DNA of 64,000 nt from Gloeopeniophorella convolvens (taxonomy: Eukaryota > Basidiomycota > Agaricomycetes > Russulales). The DNA lies in contig WTXD01000016.1 in assembly GCA_022496205.1 (NCBI GenBank), forward strand, positions 62,001-126,000, written 5' to 3'. Made by a program: the position numbers and the translations under genes. Below the pieces are notes generated by a model. The model had not been told where the DNA came from. It was given only the letters and a program-made list of their open reading frames with translations, and did not search any database. Each line of letters begins with the position of its first letter. Within the stretch, counting starts at the first letter, position 1. Positions 1-11,639 of this stretch are shown one piece after another.

Positions 1-262
1 ATGTGTTGGGCGGGGACGGGTTCGAGGCGTTCAAGAAGTGTGAGTGGCTTGCTTGTGCTTTGGGTGTGTGTGGGGGTAGAGCGGCGTGCTGACGCGTGCT
101 GCAGATGTGCGCCGGTTCGACGCGGAGATCATCCCGCTCGAGGGCGCGACGGGCCTGCTGAAGCGCGTCGAGCGGCTGCTGGACGGGACGCCCGTCGGCA
201 CGCGCGAGAAGCGGGCGTTGCTGGACGACCTCGTGCGGATCGTTCACGAGAACGAGTGGTAG
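1..262 (+). CDS. 3' end of an unidentified protein gene (partial)
   Basis: Two terminal exons are visible. The first enters from outside the window and ends at 39 before a GTGAGT donor. The second starts at 105 after GCAG and runs to TAG at 260-262. The joined C-terminal peptide contains FEAFKK, YVRRFDAEIIPLEG, LLKRVERLLD and ends IVHENEW. It is charged and looks helical or coiled-coil, with no membrane segment. I do not recognise the family, and the N-terminal part is missing. The clean splice frame and strong G/C bias at third codon positions support a real gene. Confidence 0.6.
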
Positions 263-941
263 TTTCTTGCTGGCTCCGATCGTGCTGCGCTGCCCCTTCA
301 CCGCTGCGTTCAACGTCGCCCTTACTGAAGTGCACTGCCCTTCGATCGACACCTCGACGCCGCCCACGCCCCTTCACGCCCTTCATGATCACGATCTTCT
401 TGGTCTATATATCCCGCACGTCTAGATTCCACGTTTATGCACCGCGCATCATTCAACTTATTCGTATACTACTTCATTCTCCGGCCCCTACTGTTCCCAT
501 GTGCTCCCTGCCCTGATGCCCCCCTTCTCCGCGCGGCCATGTCTGCTAGGATACCTCGCTTGCCCCCCCTTCTTGTCGCACCCACCTACCTTCCTACCTA
601 CGCCCTGCATACTCGCTCTTCCTCGCTTTCCGTTGCTTGCTTACGACGGCTGGTCATGTCTGCACTCTTCCGATCCTCACGACGGCTATGTGGTACTACT
701 TACTATACTGACTCTTCCTTCTGGTACCGTACGATCGCTCTATGTTCATGCTGCCGCCGTGCTATGATTAGGCAGGAGCACAATGCTAATGTTGCTTGCG
801 TTGGGTTGGATCATGCAATTTCAGTGTATACAGATAGCGTGTTGCGCACGAGAGAGCCGTAATTCTACATCCATTCACTTACAAGAAGCCCGTAACCAAG
901 CGCGCGTCCGAGGAGCCCGCATTCTCCGCCACCCGCCTTGC
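263..941. other. intergenic, convergent 3' ends
   Basis: This stretch lies between two convergent genes. It is pyrimidine-rich and shows no conserved reading frame. It probably holds the two 3' UTRs. I see no RNA gene or repeat in it. Confidence 0.5.
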
Positions 942-1779
942 TTATGCGGCCGGCCGCAGCGCGCGCAGACGGTCCGCGAGCCTCGCGTCCTCCTCGCCGA
1001 CGCGCTCGGGCGGCGCGACCTCGGGCACCGCCTGGTCCGCAAGGCCCTGCTGCAGCTCGATGTTCGCCTCCTCCGCCATCTGCCGCATGAGCGTGTCGAC
1101 CTGGTCCTGCGGCGTCGACACGGCCGTCGTCGCGCCCATCGCGTCCTCCATGTACGACGTCTGCACGTCGAGGTCCGAAACTGCGTCTCGAACTTGTCCA
1201 TCACGAGCGAGATCTGTGCGGGGGGGAGGGGGGTGTTGTGTTAGCGTGCGGGGAGGGGCGGGAGGGGCGGGGCGGACGGGCACGCACGCGCTCGAGGTTC
1301 ATCGTCTCCATCGCCTTGTCCATGCCCCGCACGACGCTCGTCATGTTGCCCGTCACCTGCCGCATCGTCACGGCGGTCTCGACGCGGCTCGCGACGGCGT
1401 CGATGCGGCTCGCGAGGCGCAGCAGGTTCAGCGCCTCGCTCTTCTTGCGGATCGCGTTCGCGGCGTATATCCGCGCGCCGTCGTTGTTGCCCTGCTGCAG
1501 CGCCTGCATACTGCGGCGTGAGCACGGCACGGCCACCGGGGTGTCTGTGCACGGGTGCGCGCGCACCTTCTTCAGACGGGACTTCTCTGCGTTCTCGTCT
1601 TTCTGGGCCTTCTTGGCCTGTCGGCTGAGCGACTTTGCTGTGAACTGCGCAGGCGGTCAGGCCGCGGTGCTGTGGGAACGGTGGCGGCGTGGCACGGCAC
1701 CTTCAGCTGGAATAGTGTCTCTGCGTCGATCAGCTGCTGCCTTGGTCGTAAGAAGAGACATACTCTCGAGGTTGCTCAT
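942..1779 (-). CDS. DID2: DID2/VPS46 (CHMP1) ESCRT-III subunit, with an apparent 1-base frameshift
   Basis: Five exons: 1779-1764, 1720-1701, 1644-1567, 1503-1288 and 1213-942. They encode about 200 residues, the usual length for Did2/CHMP1, an endosomal ESCRT-III protein that recruits Vps4. Recognisable segments in order are MSNLEKTLFQLKFTAKSL, the basic helix ending [83 protein letters not shown] and the C-terminal MIM1-like helix [11 protein letters not shown]. Between ETQF and DLDVQ (about 1173-1181) one base is missing, so the frame breaks in the middle of exon 5. No intron can explain it. The gene is single-copy and conserved, so a sequencing or assembly indel is likelier than real loss. 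Identification is firm; integrity is not. Confidence 0.9.
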
Positions 1780-2230
1780 GGTGGTATAGAGTACAGTGGT
1801 AATTTAGTAGTGGGCTGCGCCGAGCGCAATGACGCTCGGAGGCGGTGGGCCACGGAACGAGCCGTTTAGTCGCTCCACGTGCTCAGCCGACTTTGACTCG
1901 GACCACGACTCTCTCTACACAACACGATGCATTAGATTTCTTCACAAAGGTCGACAACTGGTCTTCGGCAGAATGAAGCGGGGAGGGGAACCCTCGCAGT
2001 ACTGCTCACTTTCGTGTTTCATTCCGGCCTCTATCGCTACCTTTTGACAGCGGGGAGACTGATCGAAATCCGGACTCGTACCGGGCTTGACCGCGCCCTA
2101 TGTCTGGTGGAAGGAAATGCCTCACACTCGAGGCGAGGCAAGAATGACATGAGCATAGTATCTTACAATGGTGCAAAACTGTAATTGTACACATCAAAGC
2201 AGAGCTGCCTCACCACCAGCCACCACAAGT
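1780..2230. other. DID2 upstream region and 3' flank of hydrolase A
   Basis: No reading frame is supported here. The stretch should carry the DID2 promoter (DID2 starts at 1779 on the minus strand) and the 3' flank of the hydrolase relic that ends at 2231. I see no repeat or RNA gene. Confidence 0.4.
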
Positions 2231-3502
2231 TCATGCCGCGCTAGGCGAGAGCTTCAGCGTCTCGGATATCCACGACACTGCGAGCTTGTAGTCATCCCCG
2301 TCCTGTCCCTCACCAACGCCAAAGCCGACGATTAAATCCTCATGCACACCTCCAGGCAGGACAAACACCGTCGTGTCCTTCACGTGCGCAGAGATCGTCG
2401 TGCTCAACTCCTGTATGTGGTCGATGGGCCCCTCGTGCTCGCCCGCGGTGACCAGCACACGCCCAAAGACGCGGTCGAGGCCCGTCCACCACTCCGCGGG
2501 AGCAACGCCCGGCTCGAGGTAGTTGCGCAGCTCGGGCGTAATTCCCGGCCGAAGCTGGTCCCCGAGGAACCTGTACATGGACGGCGGGACGAAGTCCTTC
2601 GCCGCGTTCCGCTTGTGCGCTGGCGAGTCGGTGCCGTACTGCGCCCACGGCGAGATAAGCACTGCGCCGGCAAGTGGCCGGGCGAGGCGGGGGTCCGGCA
2701 GCGTCGCGTGTGGATGCAGGAACTGGAGGCGACCTGCAGGACGAGACCCCCGCCGACGGAGTCGCCGGCGACGATGATGTTGGAGGGTCGGTGCCCTTGT
2801 CCAGCAGGTACTGAACAGCGGCGACTGCCTGCCGCAACTGCCTCGGGAAGGACCATTCGGGCGCGAGGGCTGCCAGGGTGTGCCCGTTGGTCAATGATAG
2901 CGTCAGTACGGAGACAACACGCACAGTAATTGAGCAGGGCGACTCCGACGGCTCCCTTGTACTCCTTTTGAAGGGAGCCAAGGGCGTTGAGTTGGTCATC
3001 CGAGGCAGGAATCACGAATCCTCCGCCTAGAAGCGATGGGTCGGTATCGGCGCTGGTGATCGACATGATCGGGGACTAACCATGGAAAAATAGGATCACG
3101 CGATCCTCTTTCCGAGGTCCAATCCAGTGCAGCCTCCCGCCCTCAGGGAGCGCGTCGGTCAACGGCTCCAACTTGTTCTTGTGCGTCCAAGCGTTGTAGG
3201 TCTGCAGAGTTGTAGCACCAATAAAGGATTTCAACGTCTTGACGTCCCACTGCCATCGTTCGCTGAACACATGTCGCGTCAAGGCGATCTTGGACGCGCG
3301 GCGCCATGAGCGGCCTTTGTTCTCGCGGAATGACCAATCGCCAGAGCAGAGCTGCGAAAGTCTCGTATCGTCAGAGCCAGCTCCACGGTATGATAAGCTC
3401 TAGGAACGCACGCAGGGTTGCCAAGAGAGGAATCAACTGCACCCCCTGCCGGAGTGTGAGTCGAGGAAACTCGTCGCCGCGATACGCTTCGAGATCAGCC
3501 AT
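2231..3502 (-). pseudogene. hydrolase copy A: alpha/beta-hydrolase fold-3 (HSL type), three frame breaks
   Basis: This copy has the same four-exon plan as the intact cluster members. Exon 1 starts at ATG 3502-3500 (MADLEAYRGDEFPRLTLRQG). Exon 2 ends LHWIGPRKEDRVILFFHG, exon 3 begins GGGFVIPASDD, and exon 4 carries the nucleophile elbow GDSVGGG and the His region PGGVHEDLIV, with TAA or equivalent at 2231. Single-base deletions relative to the paralogs sit at about 3330, 2785 and 2722, the last two flanking the GDSVGG motif. The protein would be a lipid or ester hydrolase of the hormone-sensitive-lipase group. As written the gene cannot make a full protein. It is either a recent pseudogene or an indel-rich assembly stretch. 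Confidence 0.8.
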
Positions 3503-4410
3503 GGTGTGCGTAGAGACGAGCCGACGGGCGCAAATCACCATCCCTTCAGTTCTTATAACGCACGAACCTGGGAGATGGAAGCGGCCTGGAACGGGGCTGC
3601 GTATTAGCCGCCGCCGGAATCAGAGCTCGGTGATGGCTATAAGTATCATATCACGAGAAACTTTGCGGGTGAGGTCATCCGCTCTGGTCGTCTTACAAAG
3701 ACTTCGAATGTTGATCATCATTGGTATCTTACTTGACGTGACGCGTATACTACTCGACTTTAATGGACAAAGCTGGTTCGCAACTTGACCCTCCATGATG
3801 GCTCTCAGCCCGCTAGGTCCGCTGCGTACAACGAAGATTCCGTACAATCCCAGATGCAACAGCGATGCTTGTTAATCAGTCAATGATGGTGGCGGCGCCG
3901 CGACCACAACACCCCTATCTGAGACTGCCTGATCGCCATATGTCCACGTCAGTGAGTCCTACTTGAATATCAATGCCTACAAAATCTGATATGATGGACC
4001 GACAGGCCTCTACGCGTGCCGTCCCGCTGCAGGTCCGAGCCCGACTTGATTCGCTGGACTGCCACGCGAAGGAAAGACGTTTAGCCACGTTCGCGTGGCT
4101 GGGGCCAACTATTTTAGGGGTTGCCTAGCATGACGTTCGAGAGCTTCCGCGATCGGTGCGGTCCCCTTTCATGTTTGCCTTGCCTCTTCAGTGCGGCACA
4201 AGTTATGCGTCATTCAGAACTTTTCAGAATGCTGCTCGGTTCCAATTCCAACCGATCATTCGTTTGAAGCTAGCGGCATCCAATATGGAGAGCAGTAGCT
4301 GCCTGAGGTAAGTCACTACGGCACACCATCGATGTACGTGAACGAACAGCTAAGGACGAACCTAGCTCACGTCTTGAAAGCTTCCGACAGCCACGCAAGA
4401 CGAGTCTGCG
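3503..4410. other. intergenic stretch without supported features
   Basis: I find no conserved frame, RNA gene or repeat that matches elsewhere in the window. It should include the promoter of copy A next to 3502. Confidence 0.4.
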
Positions 4411-5310
4411 CTACTCGTCGCCTTCCCCACCTTTCCCCGGCACCGATCGCAAAGATCGAGTCCTCATGTACTCTAGAACTCCCGCCGACTGGACGAACAC
4501 GATACCGTCCTTCACATCCTCAACGATCGGCTCCTCGATCGGATCGACCTTCGCCTCATGCTCGCCAGCAGTGACGAGCACCCGCCGGCCGGCCTGCCGC
4601 CACCCCGCAGGCGCAGCGCCCGGCTCGAGTTGGTGGTGCAGTTCTAGCGTGACGCCCGCGTGCACCTAGTCTGCGACTCGGGACCAGCATATCGACAGCG
4701 GCAAAATATCCTTTGCAGCGTTGCGCACGCACGACGGAGCGTTTGTTTTACAGGACTGGGACCCGTGGCAAGGCGGGCAACGCACTCGCAAGCTGCGGCT
4801 ACGGCAGGTGCACGAGCTACCATAACGCGAGTTGGGGCGCGAGGCTGGCGCCGGCGGACGGGATGCTCATGTCAACAAGGTGCTGCAGCGCAGTGAGTGC
4901 CTTCCCGGACCTCGGGCAGGTGCTCCGACGTGATACCTGGTCTCTGCGGCTGCGATCAATCTTCGGCTCATTGTCGATGGACTCGTTGGACCGCATATCT
5001 GAGAGCGTGGGGAGAAGGTCCGGAGGCAGCGATAACACGTATCCTCCGGCGCCTGTGATACATGGTGAGCCTGTCCCCTGCCAGCCGAATGTATGCGGCC
5101 CCATCGGTGGACTGACCGTGGAAGTACAGGACCACGCGCTCGCCGTCTCGAGGACCGGTCCAATGCGGTTTTGTATTCTCTGGGAGATTATCTACCGGTC
5201 TCCACTTCGACTTTGTTCTTACATGCTTCGCGGAAGGTCTGTCAGGTCGCTGTAGCCCCCAAGAAAGACTTGAGCTTCACTGCACCCCACTATTCCCACT
5301 GAATACGTGT
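4411..5310 (-). pseudogene. hydrolase copy B: heavily decayed relic
   Basis: Fragments of the hydrolase family appear in order on the minus strand but in different frames. At about 5280-5200 there is LKSFLGAT followed by a stop. At about 5165-5105 there is HWTGPRDGERVVLYFHG, the end of exon 2 with the oxyanion His-Gly. At about 4665-4480 come LELHHQLEPGAAPAG, RRVLVTAGEHEA and a degenerate C-terminal end. The nucleophile elbow and the GGVH motif are not recognisable. This is an old, non-functional copy lying between A and C. Confidence 0.65.
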
Positions 5311-6178
5311 CTTATCGAAGAAGCGCGCCAGGACTCGGCTCCACGAACGACCCTTAGTCAAGTTGCACGTAAGCGTGGGACGAGGATAACCGTCCTTACA
5401 GTCTAGAGATGGCTTGTGGGAGGTTCGTGGGTGCGCGAAGCCTCAAGCTCATCACTATTACTTAGTACCTCAGCGGGGATATGGTGTATGGACGCGACCA
5501 TGTGAGCGCGCCGACATGAGGAGGTAGCACTGCGCCGCGGACTCCACGGATCGCTCTCCGTTCCTCCGCAACCCGGTTGAGGCCCGTATAGCCTTTCCAT
5601 CCACCCCTGCAAGTCGTGTTGCTGTCCATCCGATATACTTTGCTTCAAAATTCATTTCGTGCGTGTTTCAATGAGCCCGCAAGCCAAAGCTTCGACATCC
5701 AATACATCTTCTATCCAGCGAGTCTCGCGTTGTTCGGCCTCCAACTTCGGGCGGGGTCAACAGTGATCAGACGAGATTTTCACGTCGTCCAACCACCAGT
5801 ACCTGACACCTCCCTCCTAGTCGATCAGTCAAGACATGTAGTTGTCTCTGGCTTGGCGATCTCATTGCAGTGAGCCCCCCGAGTAATCTGATTGATCAGT
5901 GGCAGTGTACCACGGTGTAGCTCCTCAACCTGACTTCCACTAGCTCATTATAAGAATTCGAACTACCCAAGTCGTCGCATATCCCAGAGGAGATTGTGAC
6001 CTGGCGAGGTCATCAGTCGGTCACCCACATGACTGGCGCGGTTTCATCCCGAAGACAGTTCTCCCCGAGGTACTGCAGTAGCCCATGAACAATCGTAACA
6101 ATACCACACCCCCGGTAAAATACAAAGCGACATTATTAGTGAATATACTGCCTGTCCGTCCGCCAGCTTCAATAGTCC
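5311..6178. other. intergenic stretch without supported features
   Basis: Short frames only, none resembling the neighbouring family. It lies between relic B and the 3' end of copy C. No repeat was recognised. Confidence 0.4.
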
Positions 6179-7478
6179 CTAAACAGCTCCCTTGAACGAC
6201 GCGGTCACAAAGGCCACGATAGCATCGTAGTCCTTCCCACTGCCACCCTCATCAGTGGCGAACTTGACGATGGCATCCTCGTGCACACCCCCAGGTTCGA
6301 CCACAGTTGTCGTCTCCTTCACGTGTTTCGAGATGGTGCTCGACAACTGCATGATGTCGTCATAGAGACACTCGTGCTCGCCTGCCGTAACAAGAACACG
6401 CGGGAAGAAGTCATCAAGCCCTTGCCACCAGTCCTTGGGTGCAACAGACGGCTCCAGGTGGTTCCTGAGCTCGGGCGTGACCGCCTTCCGTGCTGACGCA
6501 GAGAGAACCGTGTACCCCCTGGAGAAGATCATATCCTTCCCTTCATTGCGGGAGTACGACGGCGCATCAGTGCTGTACAGCGTCCACGGTGAAATAAGCA
6601 CCGCCCCTGCGAAGGGTTGCTCAAGTTGTGGCGGAGCAGCAAGAGAGGGCAATGGGTGTAAGATGTGCGATGCAAGCTGCAGCACGAGGTTTGCGCCTGC
6701 AGAGTCGCCACCAATGACGATGTTCGACGCTGGGATGCCCTTTTGCAGGAGGTATGTCAGGGCTGCGTTGGCCTGTCTCAGCTGCGTTGGAAAGGGCGCA
6801 TCGGGTACCAGAGCTAGACAAAGTTGCGAGACGGGCGGTTAGGATCAATTTGACAGCGCCGGGGTCGCGAGATCCAACTCACAGTACTCCAGCATGGCGA
6901 CCCCAACATCGCCCAGGGACACAGATGCTTTCTCCTGGACATTGCGCAAGAATGGGAAATAGTCAGGGCGCGCGGGCATACTGAATGCACCCCCTGGCAG
7001 CGCATTTCGTCAGTTTCGAAGCACGGAATGGGCGGTGGGTGTCATAGCCTACCGTGGAAGAAGAGTAAAATGCGATCATTGGGAGAATCTCGCCGGGACC
7101 CGATCCAATGCAACTTCCCTCCTTCTGGTAGGACGTCAGTCAGCACTTGTTGTTTCTCCTTGCGCGTCCATTCGAGGTACACCTGCGACGTCGTAACGCC
7201 GAGGAAAGATTGCAGCATCTTCATGTCCCAGTCGTAATTGAACAGGTGTCGGAGCGCGGCAAGATTGGCAGCCCGAGACCACGACCTGCCCTTATTCTCG
7301 CGGAAAACGCCGACGGCGACGGCGAACGCTGTCAGTGACGTGAGCGTCAACTTAGCTACCAGTGGGAAAATCACGCGCGCAACTTACGCAGTTTCATGAA
7401 GATTGGGAGGATCCACAACCTCTGCCGCAGGGTGAGGGGTGGAATTGGAACGTTGTCTGGGTGGTTTAGTCGCGCCAT
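6179..7478 (-). CDS. hydrolase copy C: alpha/beta-hydrolase fold-3 (HSL/sterol-deacetylase-like), intact
   Basis: Four exons: 7478-7388, 7328-7053, 6993-6883 and 6813-6179. They give a 370-residue protein without internal stops. The N-terminus MARLNHPDNV leads to the LTLRQ segment. Exon 2 has FRENKGRSW and ends FFHG, which is completed across the intron to HGGA, the oxyanion-hole motif (usually HGGG). Exon 4 has the nucleophile elbow GDSAGAN, the acid region TAGEHECLYDDI and the catalytic His in EPGGVHED. The family is the hormone-sensitive-lipase group, which includes fungal steryl-acetate deacetylases; the substrate is unknown. In the place of the usual catalytic Asp the motif reads Glu (TAGEHE). 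This is the most divergent intact member and not part of the repeated two-gene units. No signal peptide is evident. Confidence 0.85.
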
Positions 7479-7842
7479 TGCAAGTGGGTGCAGGTGCAGG
7501 CGTCCTCAGCGAGGCAGCTAGACATTTATAGCCCGAGGCGTTGCCGCCGCGCTAATACAGCAGATCTGATGAGCGCGTATTCTTTAGTGGCTGACACAAA
7601 TTGAACCTTCTTCTATTGGCGACGGATCACCCACCTGTTACTGATCATGAAAGGCACACATCTTGCAGAGCCTTCCACTTAGGGCGCCCGGCCCAATTAG
7701 CTTTTATCGCATTCGTGAGCCGTCCACATGGACGGATCCGCGGTACGCACGCTCCCAGATATGGCCGTCCGAGGACCAGCTGTGATTCAGCGAGGTGAAC
7801 GTACGTACAATTTGGATCAAGCGTGCCTATCTGAACCTGCCG
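7479..7842. other. upstream region of copy C
   Basis: This is the promoter side of copy C, which starts at 7478 on the minus strand. I see no conserved frame. The inverted-duplication arm starts just to the right of it. Confidence 0.4.
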
Positions 7843-7934
7843 TGATATTGCCGCGCGTCTGCAGCCTAATTGGCGATAACTGATGACATGGCTATGTAAT
7901 CACCAGGCCGGGGATGTGGGGCTAGAGTGGTTCT

Positions 7935-9480
7935 CCGCCATGAGGGAATGAATCCCGAGAGCGTGTCTAGTCGGTGCAAGCACATTCCCCCAGGATGGTA
8001 GCAATCGCCGCGTGTTGTCTGTGAGGATGCACACGACTCGGTTCGAGAAGCCCGTGATCTGCAAACGGAAGGAAAGCTCAGCGGCGTGGGTTCTCATCAT
8101 CGTCATCACTGAAGTCGAAGGAGGTGTTGCGATCCCATTGATTGGCTCGACCAGTTCACCTGTCTTCTCGAAGTCGCTCTCATCAGTACAATAACATCAG
8201 GTCACGGAAGGCAGAGAGGTTGTAGAGATGCCTTGTATTATGTCATGGTAGTTCGGGTCTCTCAAGAGTTGATCGTAACATGCAACAAGCCGGACCAATG
8301 GATTACAGACGCGATTTTTGAAGTGACGCATATGTACGTAAAACATATTGGCCCAAAGTTCATTTCGTTGGGACGAAGCTGAGCCGTGCAGAACTGGTCG
8401 GTACGAGCGCTCCGTAGGAACAAGGGGTCCCTTCAATACACGCTGTAGCTACCTCCTCGTATTTTGTTGCTTGGACGAGTATTGGACCTGGGATGCAGGC
8501 GTCGGGTGTAAGATGTCCCGACCAGTAGTCTCCGCCGATGAGGGTAAGTATTTGAAGCTATCTGGAGGTGACATATCCCGCAGAAGAAGGCATGTCGGCG
8601 CTCTGCTCGCTTACCCCAGGCGGCAGACCACGGGCGTAGTGCCAGTTGCCGCTCGGAGAATGTCCCCATCTGTGCAAACGAAGGTTGGGTGGCGAGATCT
8701 ACGATAGTGGAGTTCCCCACATGGCCCTGGCGTGAGTGTAAGATGGCGAAGACATCGGTGTTGACTAAAGCGGAGCCATAACGAGCGAAGAAGTTTGACT
8801 GGCTTAGCACAAGAAGAACGTGCCCATTGCCCAAGTCCGTCAAAGAAAGCAGGCCAGCATGCAGCATCAAGGGAAGAGCCCGCAATTGGTCGAAGAATCC
8901 TTGCAGGGATAGATCCCTCCGCCACGCCGAGAAGGATTTAGAGTTGCGGAGTCCTCTAGCAAGGCATGAATGGTTTCCGTAGGCAGCCGGTATGTCGGGA
9001 GAGTGTGCCACAATCAGAGTTGTTCAAGAGTCCAGTCGCAGAAGCGGAAGCTCATCGACACGCCTGAAGAACCACGTTGGCGCAACCGGCGAGAAGCCGC
9101 AACTAGGCCGTCGGTGGGAAGGAGATGCCGTGATTCAGTCAGTTATTGTATGTACGCCTGCCAGAGACGCCACAGACAGCGAGCATGAACGATTGAACCC
9201 GTGGCCATGGTGGTGTCAGATTATTGATAGCCAAAGAGCTTCGTGACTGGCAGCGGGATGCCGTCCCCGTTGCGGTCCAAGCAACAACAAAGTTGAACAA
9301 ACACGCCTCGGGCAATCTGCGAATCTGCAAAGCACAGTTTGTCCTTGTTTGCTGCGCCTCCGACTGAATTCCTGAGCGGCGCTGTGCGCCGAATCCTCGT
9401 CACTCGATATGATGCATTGATGGCCCACCAATGTTTCGCTTCGAACTGATCTCCTGCTTGGAACAATCACGAGAAACCGA
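7935..9480 (-). pseudogene. relic of an unidentified gene, shared by both inverted arms
   Basis: On the minus strand a protein-like stretch reads in pieces: SLQGFFDQLRALPLM, LGNGHVLLVLSQSNFFARYG, VNTDVFAILHSRQGHVGN and TQPSFAQMGTF. After a gap comes LQITGFSNRVV. The same pieces occur in order in the right arm at 25.64-26.65 kb with substitutions. The similarity extends into the flanks, so conservation may simply reflect shared duplication. I do not recognise the family. Stops and frame changes make it non-functional in both places as far as I can see. Confidence 0.4.
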
Positions 9481-9684
9481 AGCGACCAGGCAATGAACTA
9501 CTGTAATGGCTTTTCTCGTGGTTTACAGCCAGCGGTGACCGTTGACTAGGACTGCTTCTGCCAGTGGCTGCCACTATGATCTCCGAATGCTTCCACCGCC
9601 CAGTTCAATGGACTCTCTAAGGATCCAATCATATGAGACACCGCGCTATAGTACTATTATTGCAAACTCGCCAAGTCTACCAGA

Positions 9685-10972
9685 TCAAGCCTTGAAGGTT
9701 TCCGATATCCAGCTCACCATCTTGTGGAAATCCTGCCCACTTCTACCCTCGCCAGCCCAGAATGCATCCATCGCGTTCATATGCACACCTCCTGGCTCCA
9801 CGAACGTCGACGTATCGCGCACGTGCTGCTCCAGCTTTCCCTTGAGGTCATGATCTGGTCGAACAGCGCCTCGTGTTCCCCGGCAGTGATAAAGACGCGC
9901 CCATAGACGCGGTCCAGTCCCTCCCACCAGCTTGCAGGCGCGGTGCCTGGCTCGACATAGTCGCGCAGCTCTGGTGTAATCGCGGGGCCAACCTCCTCCG
10001 CAAGGTACGCGTACGTCGCGCTCGGGTGCATATCGAGCGCGTTGTTGCGCTTGTACGACGGCGCATAGGTGTTGAAAGTAGCCCACGGCGAGTCGAGGAG
10101 GGCACCAGCAAGGGGCTCGGAAAGGACTGGCGGCGCCGGGATGGAGGCCAACGGGTGCAGGAGGTGCGCACCGAGCCCGAGCGTGAGATTCCCGCCCGCT
10201 GAACCACCCCCGACGATGATGTGCGACGGGGGGATCCCCCGACCTAGCAGGTGAGTGATGGCCGCGTTTGCTTGACGTAGCTGCGTCGGAAATGGTACCT
10301 CCGGTGCCAGGGCTGTGAAGCGGCGTACTCATTTGAGCATCGGGAAAGTCAGAAGGAGCTATGAAGGACACGTACAGTAGTTGAGGAACGCGATCCCGAT
10401 GTCACCTATCCTAGGCTTCACATCGTCCTGGAGGCCTTTCAGGAAGCTGAAGAAGCCGGCATGGGCAGGCCAGACGAAGCCTCCACCTACAATGCCGTGA
10501 AAGTGTGAGCCCGGTACCCACGTTGGACATTGACGGCGGGCCCGCGAACCCACCATGAAAGAACAGAAGCACGCGGTCTTTCTCAGTGTCGCGACGTGGG
10601 CCAATCCAGTGGATTCTGGCGCCTTCAGCCAATACATCTGTCGCGACTTCTTGCCCGTTTGCGAGAGCCCAGGCCTCGTACGCTTGAGCAGTGGTAGCCC
10701 CAATGTACGATTTCAGAGTCTGGACTTCCCACTTGGGTCCAAGCCTATAGCGCAACCCAGCGAGGTGCTTCGCACGGCGCCACGAGCGTCCTTCGGTACT
10801 GAAGAGAGCCCCAAAGAACACAGCGAACGCTGGGAAAGGGATTCTTAGTGAAGCGATTCAAGTAGAAAGATATGCACGTACGCTCATACAACCTGAACGG
10901 CAGGAGCTGGAGGTTTTGGCGCAAGGTAAGGGGGGCGAAGGCGTCCGCCGCAGGCTGATTGATGTTGGACAT
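9685..10972 (-). pseudogene. hydrolase copy D (type H), nearly intact, one 1-base frameshift
   Basis: Exons are 10972-10882, 10829-10554, 10486-10376 and 10327-9685. The start reads MSNINQPAADAFAPLTLRQ. Exon 2 ends RVLLFFHG and joins GGGF for the HGGG oxyanion motif. The nucleophile elbow is GGSAGG, and the acid region TAGEHEALFDQI follows. At about 9849 one base is missing compared with copies F, H and J (DQIMDLKG becomes DQIMTSRE), so the GGVH histidine segment is out of frame. The downstream sequence still reads perfectly in the family frame to the normal stop at 9685-9687. That pattern suggests a very recent lesion or an assembly error. It forms a unit with relic E, which lies upstream on the same strand. 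Confidence 0.8.
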
Positions 10973-11030
10973 ATTGGTGTACAGTGTTCTGATGTAAAGT
11001 GTGCTGTTTTTCGCGATCTATTCTGTGTCC

Positions 11031-11037
11031 TTTTATG
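11031..11037 (-). promoter_or_regulatory. TATA-like box of copy D
   Basis: CATAAAA lies about 60 bases upstream of the copy D start codon. The same position and flanking sequence (GGAATTGGAGATTG block) are conserved in copy J, where it reads TATAAAA. Confidence 0.5.
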
Positions 11038-11639
11038 CAGTTCGCAATCTCCAATTCCTCCGTTTCTGACATAGCTGCAATGATTACTAACCAGAGGAGT
11101 GCGCATGGTCAGTCAGCCGTATAATCGAGTCATTGCCTGAGTAATGCATGCTTCTATTAGGGAGCAAGACAGTGGAATTTAGCGATATGATATGTATTCA
11201 TAGTCCGGGACCGGACAAAGCGCCCGGGTAGCCAACAAGGATCAGGCAGAGTTCTGGGCGGTCTCCTTTAGCAACGCGATGAGTGAGCTCCAGTCCATTG
11301 GAATAGGGGGTGACGCAGCGAGGGCGAAAGAGGTGTAGAACGAGATGTGGAAGAAGGTGGCAGTGTATTCGCGGGTACCAGTGGCCGTCACTTTGAATGT
11401 TTCTCATGCTTGCATAAACACAAGGCCTGATATGGGTGGCGCCGCTGCGCGGGCCTGATTGGTTGCGTTGACTTACTCCCAGACTCCCACTCCCGTTCGC
11501 ACCCCACACGTCTAGACTAGTGACCGAGTCTCTTACTGCGCTGACGATGGCAAGCATGTATCTCCGTCACCACAAGCCCCTTCAAGCTTCAGTTTTACCC
11601 TCGATCACGAGCGCGAGACTGTACCAGAGCCGTGGTCAG

